Of a stretch of DNA of 64,000 nucleotides, positions 23,598-35,194 are shown piece after piece. Where the stretch lies: NCBI RefSeq assembly GCF_949628215.1, contig NC_134311.1, positions 13,888,582 to 13,952,581 of the forward strand, written 5' to 3'. The notes beneath the pieces were generated by a model. The model did no database searches. It had not been told where the DNA came from and saw only the letters and a list, made by a program, of their open reading frames with translations. The translations under genes and the position numbers were made by a program. Source of the stretch: Phalacrocorax aristotelis. Lineage: Eukaryota > Chordata > Aves > Suliformes > Phalacrocoracidae. Positions within the stretch are counted from its first letter, which is position 1, and every line of letters begins with the position of its first letter.

Positions 23598-25448
23598 TGT
23601 TATCATGAAAAGCGGTTTTGTTTGCCCAGTGTGCAAAATGCCAAAGTACACATAGAGCAGAGGTATTTTATTCAATCAATTTTCGTGAAAAGATTGGTGC
23701 TAGGTGGTAGCCCACAAAACTAGCACACTGCACTGAGAAACTACAAGGCATTTATATAGTTAAATGTGTACGCTCAGCTAATAATTGGTTAATTTCTTTC
23801 TCACTTCAATGTAAAGGTACAGCTCACTTTTTAATTTACCACACATGGTCAGGGAGTAGAATCATAGAATCATTAAGGTTGAGAAAGATCTCTAGGATCA
23901 TCAAGTCCAACCATTAACTCAACACTACCATGCTTCCTAAACCATGCCCTGGAGTGCTGCCTCCATACGTCTCTTAAATACCTCCAGGGATGGTGACTCC
24001 ACTACGTCTCAGGGCAGCCTGTTCCAATGCCTGACCACTCTTTCAGTAAAGAAGTTTTTCCTAATATCCAATCTAAACTTCCCCTGGTGCATCTTGAAGC
24101 CGTTTCCTCTCATACTATCACTAGTAACTTGGGAGAAGAGACCAACACCGACCTTGCCACAGCCCCCTTTCAGGTAATTGTAGACAGCAGTAAGGTCTCC
24201 CCTCAGCATCCTCTTCTCCAGACTAAACAACCCCCAGTCCCTCAGCCGCTCCTTATAAGACTTATTCCAAGACCCTTCACCAGCTTCGTTGCCCTCCTCT
24301 GGACGCACTCCAGCTACTCTATACCCTTGTAGTGAGGGGCCCAAAACTGAACACAGAATTCAAGGCTTGGCCTCACTAGTGCCAATTACAGGGGCACAAT
24401 CACTGCCCTGCTCCTGCTGGCCACACTATTGCTACAAGCCAGGGTGCTGTTGGCCTTCTTGGCCACCTGGGCACACTGCTGGCTCATGTTCAGCCAGCTG
24501 TCAACCAGCACCTCCAGATCCTTCTCCACCAGGCAGCTCTCCAGCCACTCTGCCCCAAACCTGTAGCATCGCATGGGGTTGTTGTGACCCAAGTGAAGGA
24601 CCTGGCACTTGGCCTTGTTGAACCTCTTACAGCTGACCTCGGCCCATTGATCCAGCCTGTCCAGGTCCCTCTGCAAAGCCTTCCTACCCTCCAGCAGATC
24701 AACACTCCCACCCAACTTGGTGTCATCTGCAAACTTACTGAGGGTGCACCAGATCCCCTCATCCAGGTAATTGATACAGATATTAAACAAGACTGCCCCA
24801 ACACTGAGCCCTGGGGAATCCTGCTCATGACTGGCCACCAACTGGATTTAGCTCCGTTCACCACAACGCTCTGGCCTCGGCCATCCAGCGGGTGTTTTAC
24901 CCAGCAAAAAGTACACCTGTCTAAGCTATGAGCCACCAGCTTCTCTAGGAGGATGCTGTGGGAAACAGTAGCAAAGGTTTTACTTTGATAAGTAAAACCA
25001 GGTAGATAACACCTATAGCCTTTCCCTCATCCATCAGGTGGGTCACTCTGTCATAGAAGGAGGTCAGGTTAGTCAGGCAGGACCTGCCTTTCCTGAACCC
25101 AAGGGACTTACTAGAGGGGGGGCAGTTCCTGGCCTATGGGCCTGATTTTTAGTATTATAATGAGGATAGTGCCCCTAATGTGCACTTTGTTTTAGTACTT
25201 ATCTGTATCCCAATGACTTGTTCTCCTTGACTATACGCTTTATCACCCCGTTCGCAGCGGCTTCTGAGACGGGATGTTTGCTTTGATCAGTCTTTCAGCT
25301 CTCCTCAAGGATATAGTCGTAATACAAGTGCTTCTCTATCTCTCCGTCTCTGTCTCTGGCCCTCAACTTCTGTTTTGCCAGGCTCACATAGTTCATTGTT
25401 ATGTCTTTAGTGGACAGTTCCAGAAATTCCATTTTCTAAGGGGTATCA
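23598..25448 (-). repeat. 5' LTR of the ERV1 provirus, split by a CR1
   Basis: The left piece is 23598-23856 and the right piece 25101-25448, together matching the 3' LTR end to end. The sense start at 25448 is TGATACCCCTTAGAAAATGG. The interruption is a CR1 LINE. The right piece is almost identical to the 3' LTR, while the left piece is strongly diverged; see findings. Confidence 0.92.
23857..25100 (-). mobile_element. CR1 LINE inserted in the 5' LTR
   Basis: A 1.24-kb minus-strand CR1, 5'-truncated, with the 3' tail CTATGATTCTA at 23857-23870. The translation contains FADDTKLGG (about 24722-24733), [20 protein letters not shown]-like text and HWNRLP near the 3' end (24009-24344). It starts, in sense, at the RKGRSCLTNLTSFYDR-type region near 25090. 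Frames are shifted between pieces. It lies inside an LTR, so it inserted after the provirus. I could not define its target duplication with confidence. Confidence 0.93.
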
Positions 25449-25452
25449 ACCC

Positions 25453-26880
25453 TGCCCTGCTGACACTCTTCTCCAGGGTGATGACCCAGCAGCAGGGGCT
25501 GGGTGCTCAGACAAACAAGTTCAGCCACTGCTGCCAAGGTTTCCTTGCTCTTGCAGGAAATGCCAGCAGTCTGATGCAACACTCCCAGAGAAGTAAGCAC
25601 AGCTCCTTCTGCTGAGGGACATTGGGCCCACCTCGCTGAGGGCCCAACAGAGCTGAGGGAGACACCACCTGCAGCTCCCAGCACTGCCCACCCTGCCACC
25701 AAGCACAAGAGAGAGGTTGTTTGGGTGGGAAGGAGGGTGTGAGGGCTTAGCTCTCTCCCTCTGCTGCCTGCTGAGGGCTGTGACTCGCTCTGAAGGAAGG
25801 GCAGCAGGGGTTCAGCTGATGGGGAGGAAAGATGGCTACTCCTCAGGTTCTTTTTTAACTACCTTCACTGCCAGAGGGGACCAGCAGAGGACGCTGCATG
25901 GTGTCAGCCCACAAGAAGCACATGAGGTTACCAAGCAGCCCCTCAGCAACCAGGGCCACCAGCAAGCTGCCTCCCCCAGGTGGGAACCTGCCAGGGAGAG
26001 GCAAGGAGCACAGAGGCTTCCGGCCACCAGCCAGAAGCCCTGCCCCTTCACTGGCATCTTCTGTTGTGATTGGCTGCCAGGACCTGCCACACCTTGTAGT
26101 TTACCCAGTGGTACAGGAAGTCTCTCCCCTTTAGGTACTGGTAGCTGCCATTTTGTTTCAGCCACCATTTTATGGCAGGGATCTGCCATTGCCTTGCTCT
26201 GCCATTGGCTGGTTGCTGTCTATCCACATGTCCTTTGGTCTCTGTCTGATTGGCTTCCTGCTTCCTTTGGACCAGGAAATGCTCAGATATGGAAATCTAT
26301 ACATTCATTTAACATGCTTGCAGTGTGGAAGTGGGTACATGCAGAAGTGTACAAATATGTATAGGTATATTTTTTTTATTTATACATAGATACACTGGAT
26401 ACATCTACATTTATATACTTATGTATTGTTATATGTATATACGTATATGCATTTATAAAGTTACAGAAATTAAATACATATGCAAGAATAGGTATGAAGT
26501 AGCTAAAACATCTTTTACTAACAGCTAATGGGACAAATAATAAAGTTTTAATATGAATAAAAAATAATGAAGTGAAAACAAAAGGCAGGTTTGGCTCCCA
26601 CACACATATGTGCTGTGTGGCTGCAGAAGAAACACCATCATGTCTGGGGGCACCAGGAGAGGCAGCACAGACCCCTCCAAGGAGCCAGCCAATGGGGCCC
26701 TGTGAATTAGTATGAGCACTGGGGTGTTGCAGAGCTCTTCAGCTCAGACCATGGTTATTTCAGGGCTGGAGGGAGTAGGGGGCAGGATGGTGGTCATAAT
26801 GGAGCTGGTGGGGCTTTTACTTCTGGGGCCTTGGCTTACAAGGCAGGAACTCAGGAAGAACTGGTACAACAAACTGCTAA
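25453..26880. other. Unassigned DNA between provirus and polymerase fossil
   Basis: GC-richer at first, with a 215-codon plus-strand frame at 25717-26364 that has no recognisable domain and overlaps other frames of similar quality. From about 26355 to 26470 it is AT-rich and built of TATA/TACATA-like words. No splice sites, promoter or repeat family could be supported. Confidence 0.4.
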
Positions 26881-28240
26881 TTAGGAAAGCTAAATGAATT
26901 TTACATCGTTCAAGCCTCTTGTTGGCAAGGGGTTACGGGGACAAAAGGGCCCCTAACTGCAGACTGGCCCACATGGTGGGCCAGTGAATGTCTCACACTG
27001 GGGAAGAAGGTTACCTCAGGAGTTTATATATGCATCACTTTCCTATCCAAGAGGGAAAAGAGTTGGGGGATCTTTAAGCCAAATGATAGTCTTAGATATG
27101 CCAAGAGCAGTTTCCTCCTTTTACACAGTGAACACTATTATGGTGTTAAAGATGTCAGGAAGGTATCTGGAGTAAGAAACCTTTGTGGACTTCGTCATAC
27201 ACCGTATAACTATGTCCAAAGCTGTAAATATTATTTACAGCTCTGTTAACTGTGCAGTTAACTTAGGGACAAGGATAAGGTGCTCTGGCTGCAGGCTGTT
27301 GTGCAGGTCTTGGGAGTTTTTACAGAGGTAAAATGTCCTGGCTATTAAAAACTAAATTGATTGTTTGGCTATGATTTTCTGTGAGACATGTAAGGTCTGT
27401 AAAAAAACATCATGAATGTAAAGGCTGGAACTGTGCAACAAGCTAGGAACAGACCTGTAACGTAAAAAGCACCAGTGACCGAAAACCATGCCCATGATTA
27501 AAATCCCAGGACTGGGACAGGGTTATATTGTCTATGATATGGAACATATGCAGGAAACTGGGACACATTTCCCAAACTACATTTTTACATGGAGATAGCC
27601 CTGGATGACCCTTCAGCTGAAGAGGGGGCAGAAAAGAAAACTGAAAGAAAATGGAAGTTTAAAGGGGACACATCTCATGCACTTTAGTCACCTGGTTTTT
27701 GACACAGAGTTTGGGGCTATGCTTTCCTAGCACACAATGCCTACTGATGGCCATTGGTGGCTCCTTTATTATTAGTCAGTTTCTAAAGGAAAGAATGGGT
27801 GTCAATCACCCAAGGTGGTAAACTCGTATGTATACGTGTACGCAGCCTGAGTATATGTTTCATAGAGCCTTAAAGGGTTTTACTCACAAAGCCAAGCAGT
27901 CTCCCCCACACTGTGTATCGGGAGCTGCAAAGGTTACTTACCCCGTTTTTTTCAAAACTGCCAAAAAGGACCACCAAAGAGATTGTGTTTCAACATATCT
28001 GTGAGCAAATGAGTGGGTTGCTATGACAAAAGGAGCACGGGAGCTTGCAGAGTGCTTAGCCAAGGCCAAACTGCCAACACTGTTGGTCCCAAGAGATGTG
28101 TTTTTTGGCAGCAGCATTTGTCTGTATTACAAAGCAGCCCTCGACGAAAAACTATATTGCTGTCATTTTACTAGCCTCTATCCCTTCATCAACAAAACAA
28201 AACAATACCCTTCTGGGCATCCAAAGTTATTTTTTAGAAT
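26881..28240 (+). pseudogene. Fossil protein-primed family-B DNA polymerase (Maverick/Polinton- or adintovirus-type)
   Basis: A decayed polymerase read on the plus strand in several frames, with its parts in the order expected for this family. (1) 26881-27249 is a 122-codon open stretch without an ATG, including SFLLLHSEHYYGVKDVRKVS, then Cys-containing LCGLRHTPYNYVQSC, then a stop. (2) 27366-27420 is a Cys-rich piece, FCETCKVCKK. (3) 27488-27598 contains IVYDMEHMQETGTHFPNYIF, an exonuclease-I-type D-x-E motif (Asp 27536, Glu 27542). (4) 27724-28026 contains FLAHNAY and GGKLVCIRVRSLSICFIEP, the exonuclease-II-type region, broken by stops at 27745, 27784 and 27871. (5) 28023-28240 contains VPRDVFFG and HFTSLYPFINKTKQYPSGHP, the palm motif A, with His in place of the catalytic Asp at 28164-28166. 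The later motifs (K-x-x-x-N-S and D-T-D) are not found. It is a pseudogene of an old insertion; no terminal repeats were seen. Confidence 0.82.
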
Positions 28241-28249
28241 TTTAACACA

Positions 28250-31200
28250 AGCTACAGAATATACCTCCAACACCCACACCATACACCACAGGGACACCTT
28301 GAACACCAGGGAGACCACTGCCAGGATGGGCTCTATAACAATCCCCATTCATGGATGAATCAAAACCTTTCTCAGATCTTTCTTTTGTTCTAGACACTCT
28401 GCTGTGGTCTCTGTTTTCAGGGAGGCACAGATTCTTTAATTTTAAACACACCTCTATATAGGGTTTTCCAAACCCTTACAGGGTTTGAAGGGTTTGCATC
28501 CATCTGTTTGGCTCTGATCACTGCAGAAGTTATGACTGTCATTCTTTATAAATGCAGAGAACAGGCTAATGCAGCAAAAAGTGTTGTGTGCTGTAAAAAT
28601 ATCTCTACCTCTTGGGTTTGAATGTCCTGTTAAACACCCTGTGACAGAGGCTTATATTTCATTATTTGCCAGAAAAATGGTGAACATTATACTGCTTTAA
28701 CAGCTTATTTAAAGGTTAGTTTAAAAATTCTTTTGTTGGGTTGGTCTGTAATTTCTGAGGCTAACGCTGCCAGATAAAACTTGTTGTAAAAGCCCTGAGT
28801 ATTTCAGAACCTGTTTTGCCTTGTACATCTATGGCCCAGGCTTGCTTGGATAATATATCTGTCACCATTAAGTTGTACTTAAGATAAGTTAAGTTGTTGT
28901 GTTTGGAAGACTGTTGCATGTCCACCAAGTCTGCCTGTCACCGTACATCTACCTCTGCCACTATCACTCTTATTCTTTTAAACTGTTTCCTTGCTGCCTT
29001 GTGTAAGCTGGAGGAGTCCTGGTTTGTAAGCCAGGCTTCTCTTCAAATCAGCAATTTACTTTTTAGCAGCTTCAGAAAGGGCATTTATACCCCCCTCAGC
29101 TTCCCACCTCCTCAGGAGCATCATAAACGTCTTTTGATAGAAGTGATAGTGTAGACACATTCACTGACATGCAACTACTATGCACATGTACAAAAGATAA
29201 CATTGGACAATAACACAAATACAGAGAAAGTTTATTAACAGGGTATGAGGGGAGTTGGTTGTCAGTCATGGTTCTTCAGGATTTTTCCTTTTTTTGCCAT
29301 TGAACACCACTGTCACTTCCATACCCATTCTTTTTCTTTGGCTGCTGCTGGCTTGGACAGGAGCACCAGAAAGTCACAGCATGATTCTGACTTCTCCATG
29401 CTCAAACTACCAGTTTTTTTAAATGTTCATTAGGGTCATTGACCTTATAGGAAGCACATATAGCACCAGCCTGCATCCTGTCATGTCTTACAGGATGCTG
29501 TAAGATCCACCAGAACGACCAGCAAAGGGAGCTCCCTGCTGCCATCTGCTCTCTCTGTGCCATACCTTGATATGTAATTTGTGGTTCACAGACCAGCTGG
29601 TTCTTTGGGTTGGTGTGGGCTTTTTTGGGAATCCTGTAGGGTCCTACTAGTCAATCACAGTGGACCAGATGAAGTGCAGGACTTCTGGGACAAAGCCTGG
29701 CTGCTGCGTGGTCCTTCTGTTTCTCCCTGTAGTGTATGCAGGGGAGAAGGCATCCCCGGCCCCCGCCCCATGCAAAAACAGCCAGGATCCCCAACCTCCC
29801 ATCCAGTAAATTACTACATACAAAATTGTATTTGCCATTTACTAGGGAGGAATTAAAAGGGCAATACTTGAATGCTTAATCAGCATTCATGTTTTCCTTT
29901 CCAATCTGGTTACAGCCGCCACTATAGACAGACATGTGGAAGGGTTCCAGGCAGGTCCCAGTCCCCGTCTGCACAATCGTACCAAAATCATGGGTACAGC
30001 CACCAGCTGCAAGAGGAAGGGCATGAACGAATATCTCCAACTGGCTACCCAGGGCTGCCAGGCTGTTTCCCAGGTAAAGATACTGTGTGAGAAACACCAA
30101 GTTACCCTGGCCTCATCTTTTGGCTCCTCCACAAATGGCCAGCCCCACCAGCTGTGGCAGAGCATGGTCCCCAAGCCCCTGCTTGCCATGGCACAGGGGC
30201 AGTAAGTTGCTTACTAAAAAGCGAACAGGAATGAGACTTAAGGCCGAGCAGCCTGAAGTCTCCCATGGCTGCAGGACCACTTTTTCATTTGTGTGTAAGT
30301 GCTGTGCCCAAACACTGTCGCAGCAAGAGCTGTCTCCTCCCCAAGAGAAGGTGAGCTGAGAGTCAAGGTCAAGCCCCTCACAGGCAGTGCCCTCACTAAT
30401 TGGGCACAGCTGGGTGCCCCAGTCCCAGAGAAGGCAAGTGATGAACCAGGTCCAGAATCCATCGAGGGAGTACAAGAGATGGGGCTGGAGATTGTACTGG
30501 AGACATCCAGTACGAGCTGGAACATCCAGACGAGGGGTTCCTGCAGGAGGCAATATGCCTACAGCATAGGTCTGGGCTACCTTCAGGAGACAGGGCTGTG
30601 GACTGAAGGCCCACACCAGAACTGAAATGGCGCTCACACAGGGGAGGCGAGAGATCAGGGGGGTGTGTGTGACGGCCCAGGTAAGGCTGCTTAGGTCTCT
30701 GAATCCTGTTTTGTGCAGCTTTCCTTCCCAGCAAGGGGTGTCATCACACCTTGCAGAGACCTAGGTTTAAAGGTGACTTGCTAGGGTTTTAAAGGGTCAC
30801 AGATCCTCTAGCCAAGCAAAGTATAGCTTTTTGCTCCAAATCACTTCATTAAAAAAATCCCATCCAATCCCAAAAATTGTATAATCCAGCCTCCCATTCA
30901 TGACAGTTAAGCTAACACATTCAGATAGACCACCACTTGCCAAGAATTTTATTTCTTTACAACACTGCCACCTCTTGTTCATCTGCAGATTTTATTTTGC
31001 ACAGTTCCAACCTGTGGTGGACCCACCACCAGCACAAAGTCATAGGGCCCCTACTAGTTCTGTTAAACTGAAACCTTACAAGGAATAGCAACTGAGTGGA
31101 TACAACATCATGTACTTCTGTACAAGTTACAAACAGGTAGAAAGCCTGAAAACATCAACAGACGTGTTATGTCAGTGTTGACTGGTATGTCCACTGTTTC

Positions 31201-33034
31201 CTCTGGTAACTCACAGAATGAGGTACTAAAAGAAAGGGGGGAAAAGCCCCAAACCAACAAAAAACCCAGAACCCAGTAGCAAAACCCACCCCAGTGGAAA
31301 ATGTCATGGGATATTTTCCAGGGAGTGAAATGTACTCTGTCCATGCAATGTTATCTCCAAACTTGGAGATTTCTCCTGATGTGAATCTTACTTGTCCTCT
31401 AGCACTTGCCCCATCTTCTACCTCAGAGGCTGCCACCCAAAGGCATATATTTTCCTGATGCTTGTTAATGAAGAGCAGCACCTGTTCTGTCTCCACCAGG
31501 GACACTAAGTCTGTGAATTGTGTGGAAACCTCCTGGAAAAGACTTGGCTGCAGATGAGCAGTGTAGGTTGATCATCTTGTCTTTGAGTTTCTGACTAGGT
31601 GGTTTCTGGGAAAAGGTTCAGCACGATCTAGAAGAAGGTGGACCAGAAGAAGGTGGATCTCACTCTGTGCTAGCATGTACAACATGGGGAAAGCCCACAG
31701 AATGCAGGGAGGAGACAAAAAGCACAATCCAGCCAGGCCACTTTGTCCAGCTGCTTGCCATTCAACTAGTTCATTTTGTTGGGGTTAGACTGGTGACAGA
31801 TATGGGTTTTCTGCATGGGTTCCTTGATTTCTAGCACTATACTTCATTTTTATTTCCTGTAGGCATATTTAGAGATCAGTAATAATTAACACCACCTTGC
31901 AATACCACTTTTTTGCTATGCTTTTTCATTATGTCTCTTTGTGTTTCAGTCCTGGTGTCTACAGTAGTTGAGAAAGGGTGTAATGCATTTCACCAGATGC
32001 AGGGGCCTGGAAGCTGCCAGAAGTCCCAGCTGATGAGGAGCTGAAGCCCATAGCAATGATCCCCTGGGCAGTGGGGCCAGCAGAAGCTGCTGGTAAACCC
32101 ACAGTGCAGAAGGAAGGGACCTGCCAGCCAGTCTGTCAGTATTTTCCTCTTCACATCCCTTTCCAGCTGGAAGATCCAATCAATAAGAAAATTACTGTCT
32201 TGAAGTGAAGTTGCCAGCAGGCAATCAGTTTTACCATGGCTGAGTCCTAATGGGCTGACACTTGAGGCACCTGGGTTTTTTTACTTCATACTCAACAAAC
32301 ACAGTATTTCTGAACCATAGAATTGAGCCCAACTTCCTTAAGTCCCCTCTGCTTTCTAAACCCAAGATGAACCCTCAAAAGCTGTGGTGCTTGTTTTGGG
32401 CGCTCAGCTAAGTGGTGTGTTGGGACCACCTTGGAATTGTTAGTATGTTCCCTGGCCCCCTCACTGATGTTGACTAAGACAGCCTCACTTTCTGTTCTCA
32501 TAGGTGCTCCAATACAGCCACAGGGTTCCATTAGCTTTGCTCCAGACTCTAGAGTTGACAGAGGCACAGGATAGTCCAAGAAGGGTTTATTCCTGAAAAG
32601 TCTTTCCACGACAGGTCAGAACTATGGCAATAGGCATTTAGTCTCTCCACAGGTTGCTCTGGGAGACCATCCCTCTTTCTGCTGTTTGCAAAGCTGTCTT
32701 TCTGTTTTGCCCAGCAATCTGTTCAGTAATGTGTCCTTAATGTTGATCTCATCATTGACCTAGTACTCTGCATGAATGTCCACAGAGAACTGGGTAGGAG
32801 CTGCTCTGCCCCCTTTCTCTTTCTTTTGATGGGTAAAAGAGTGATATCTGCAGAACCCAGACCCTTTGCAAAGAAGATGTGAAGCTCACACCGTTACAAG
32901 GCCACATGAAGTTTCTGTTGAGCTGCATGGCCCTCAGCTGTGTGGTAGGACCCAACTCTACCACTCAGGCCAAGAGAGCCTGTCCTGGTGTGTGGGGGTA
33001 TTCTTCCTGGGGTGTTTCCCTGTGTTGAACTGCA
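28250..33034. other. Unassigned DNA right of the polymerase fossil
   Basis: 4.8 kb with no gene I can support. Between 28460 and 28830 three plus-strand frames carry protein-like pieces in succession (CLALITAEVMTVILYKCREQ, KHPVTEAYISLFARKMVNII, LTAYLKVSLKILLLGWSVIS) separated by frame changes, possibly a second decayed gene. Frames at 30113-30637 (174 codons, minus) and 31167-31505 (112 codons, minus) have no recognisable domain. A short direct duplication (AGAAGGTGGA) lies near 31630-31660. Confidence 0.4.
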
Positions 33035-33165
33035 TGGTTCACTTTGGACCATCATCCAAGACATTAATGAAGATATTCAATAGTATTGAAGCCAGTGTTG
33101 CCCCTGGGGTACACCACTGACAACTGGCCTCCAGCTGTCCCACTCCCACAGCACCTGTGGATGTA
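33035..33165 (-). mobile_element. CR1 LINE scrap
   Basis: The text CATTAATGAAGATATTCAAT and CCCCTGGGGTACACCACTGA parallels the GTTATTGATGAAGTTATTAA and CCCCTGAAGGACACCACTTA block of the CR1 copy near 12000-12060. It is a short, decayed fragment of the reverse-transcriptase region in the same orientation. Confidence 0.65.
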
Positions 33166-34395
33166 TCCTGTCAGATGCTGGGGTGCATCCGGCAGGGCCT
33201 GCTGGGGCTGGGACCATTAGGGTCTGCCCCCAAGGTCGCAGGGCAGAACCTCATAGCCAGATCCATCCCACCCCACAGAGAGGGAGCAGGGGGGGCCAGG
33301 GGGCATCAGGCACATCCCCAGGGTTGGGAATGGGCCAAGGCCAGTCTGGCATATCATCCCATGGGCCCCATGGCTGAGCAGCACAGGGCTGTGGGGAGCT
33401 GGAGACCAGCACCGTATGGCATCAGCAGGGCATGGGCTGAGGGTCCCAAGCAGGGCTGAAAAGATGTCCTGGGTGATGGGCAGAGTTGGGAGAAGCCCTG
33501 AGGGGGCAGGAATGGCCCTTGAGGCCCATGGTTACCCTTGAAGACATTACAGCTTCCTGTTTGAAGGACACTGGAGACCCCCAGAGGTATAGGCATTCCC
33601 TGCTTCTAAAACACCATGATAGAGTGTGCCCAAACCCCTCAAAAGGAAAGGTGAAGTCAAGAGATGTTACATATTGAGATGATCTACACTAGACCTGGTT
33701 CATTGAGATATCTGTGGTACCTGGAGCTGGACTCAATCCTGAGGGAATCACCAAAGAGACAGCCTACACGGTCCATGCCTGAAAGCATGGAGCACTTAAA
33801 CATAAGTCAAAGGACTTATATTATTATAGGTGGGTGGTGGGGTGGGTGGGGACGGAAGATGAGATGGGACATGACACCAAACCCAGATACTACAAAAATT
33901 ATTTCATTATTCCACAAGAAATCGAGAGTAAATGCCTCTGCAATGTCTCTGGGAAATACCATAAAGACATCCAGAAGAACAGTCACCAATTTGCAAACTC
34001 TAACACACGCCTCCAGCCCTGTGAATGCACTGTCACACCTCTCCACCGCAGGCCAGCACCCACCCACTGGCACAAAAATTGCAGTCACAGCTGATCACCA
34101 CCTCTGCCTGGAAAATCCCACTGCTCCATCCCTGATCACTTCATTTCCCTTTCTCTTTGTAAAGTCCTCCCTGAGCAGCGTTCTCACTGTTTGCACCATG
34201 GCTCCTGCCCTACTTTAACACTCCCCTCCTGCCTCCCCTCAACAAATACAGCCCCCCAGATCAGAACTACCTTGCCAGTGCACGGCATCCCCTGGCCCTA
34301 TGGCCCTATCCGCTCCACCAGCCTTCACTCTCTGGATGTTTCCAGCTGTTTGTTTTTTCTTTCTCTGGGCTAAGAAGAGCTCAGCCCTGTCCTGG
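33166..34395. other. Unassigned DNA, nothing recognised
   Basis: Mixed-composition DNA with overlapping frames up to 184 codons (33664-34218, plus) that show no domain or conserved feature. Confidence 0.4.
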
Positions 34396-34519
34396 AAAAA
34401 AAAAAAACAGCCCAGCCCCAAAACAAAAAAACAACAAAAACCTCCAAAACCACCACCACCACTGCTAATAATAATAATAAACAAACAAACAAATAAATTG
34501 ATAAATAAATAAATAAATG
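34396..34519. repeat. A-rich compound microsatellite
   Basis: Successive A12, CAAAA, CCA (four units), TAA (about five), CAAA (three to four) and TAAA (four to five) tracts. Simple sequence; no function inferred. Confidence 0.85.
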
Positions 34520-34861
34520 AAAACCAACACATCTCTTTTTGCAGTCAGTTTTTCTGTACCTGTTTCAGCCAGGCTTGCTCATGTGCTCTTACTTTTCAGG
34601 AGTAAAGCAAGTGCCTTATGGAATACCTTTTTTCTCACAAGTCTCTGTGTTTCTCACCTAAATTTGTGCTCCCTTCAGCACCAAGTATGAAGCGTCTTTG
34701 GAGGATTGCTTTCCCCCAGTGTCTGCCTTGGCCCATGCAGCCGCACACAGATGAATTGTGAGCCAGGGAGAGACCAGAAGTTCCTTCAGTGGTCCCTCTT
34801 TTATGGGAATAAAATGCAAAGCAGCAACGATCCAGTCCAGTGTGGTTATGTCCTGTGTCCT

Positions 34862-34890
34862 TCCCCCCCTCCCCCCCTCCCCCCCTCCCC
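34862..34890. repeat. (C7T)n tract
   Basis: T followed by three units of seven C plus T, then CCCC. The complementary strand has four G runs of four to seven bases, the pattern of a potential G-quadruplex. It lies about 0.3 kb past the likely CARTPT poly(A) site. Confidence 0.9.
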
Positions 34891-35194
34891 GCATTGCCTC
34901 CCCAGCCCAGTCCCTGCAGCTGGGACGAACCCTCCCCTCTCCCAAGGGAAAAGCTCAGGTCTGTATTGTCTGTGCTCGTTTCAGTTCCTCTGGGAGCCTG
35001 CAGGGCAGCGAGCAGCCATCCGCTGAGCCAGCACCAGAAGACACGAACCTCAGTTTCCAGCCCTGCCCTGACCTGACAGACCGGCTAAAACATGCAGTAA
35101 TGCAGGTGGTTGCAGTAATTTTGGAGTAACCCTCAGTCTCTCCCCGAGTGTTAGGGATTCCCGTGCGTGAAGTTAAAACGTCTTCCAAAACACT

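Larger units (their letters stand above)
18883..25452 (-). mobile_element. Endogenous retrovirus, ERV1 (gammaretrovirus-like), defective provirus
   Basis: A complete provirus outline on the minus strand. It has two LTRs (18887-19515 and 23598-25448), each with TG...CA ends on the sense strand, and is flanked by identical 4-bp copies of ACCC (18883-18886 and 25449-25452). A 4-bp duplication fits class I retroviruses. A polypurine tract abuts the 3' LTR and a PBS-like site follows the 5' LTR. In sense order the internal 4.1 kb carries remnants of gag matrix, nucleocapsid, protease, the start of RT, RT connection/RNase H and integrase. Most of capsid and the RT palm are missing, the frames are broken, and env is absent or unrecognisable. 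The 5' LTR is interrupted by a CR1 insertion. The element cannot encode functional virus. Confidence 0.93.

Noticed and set aside
19341-25615. Near-identical frames starting MFALISLSALLKDIVVIQVL at 19341 and 25274, considered as a gene pair
   Set aside because: They are the same stretch of the two LTRs read on the antisense strand, not proteins.
25717-26364. 215-codon plus-strand frame
   Set aside because: No recognisable domain, signal or splice context; competing frames of similar quality on the other strand.
26355-26470. AT-rich TATA/TACATA tract, considered as a promoter or terminal repeat of the polymerase fossil element
   Set aside because: Low-complexity text with no inverted partner downstream; nothing ties it to the fossil.
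30113-30637. 174-codon minus-strand frame, considered as an env-like gene
   Set aside because: No conserved viral motif, no membrane or disulphide pattern typical of Env, and overlapping frames on the plus strand.
31167-31505. 112-codon minus-strand frame, considered as an exon or retrocopy
   Set aside because: No family recognised, no consistent splice sites, and it overlaps another frame in the same strand.
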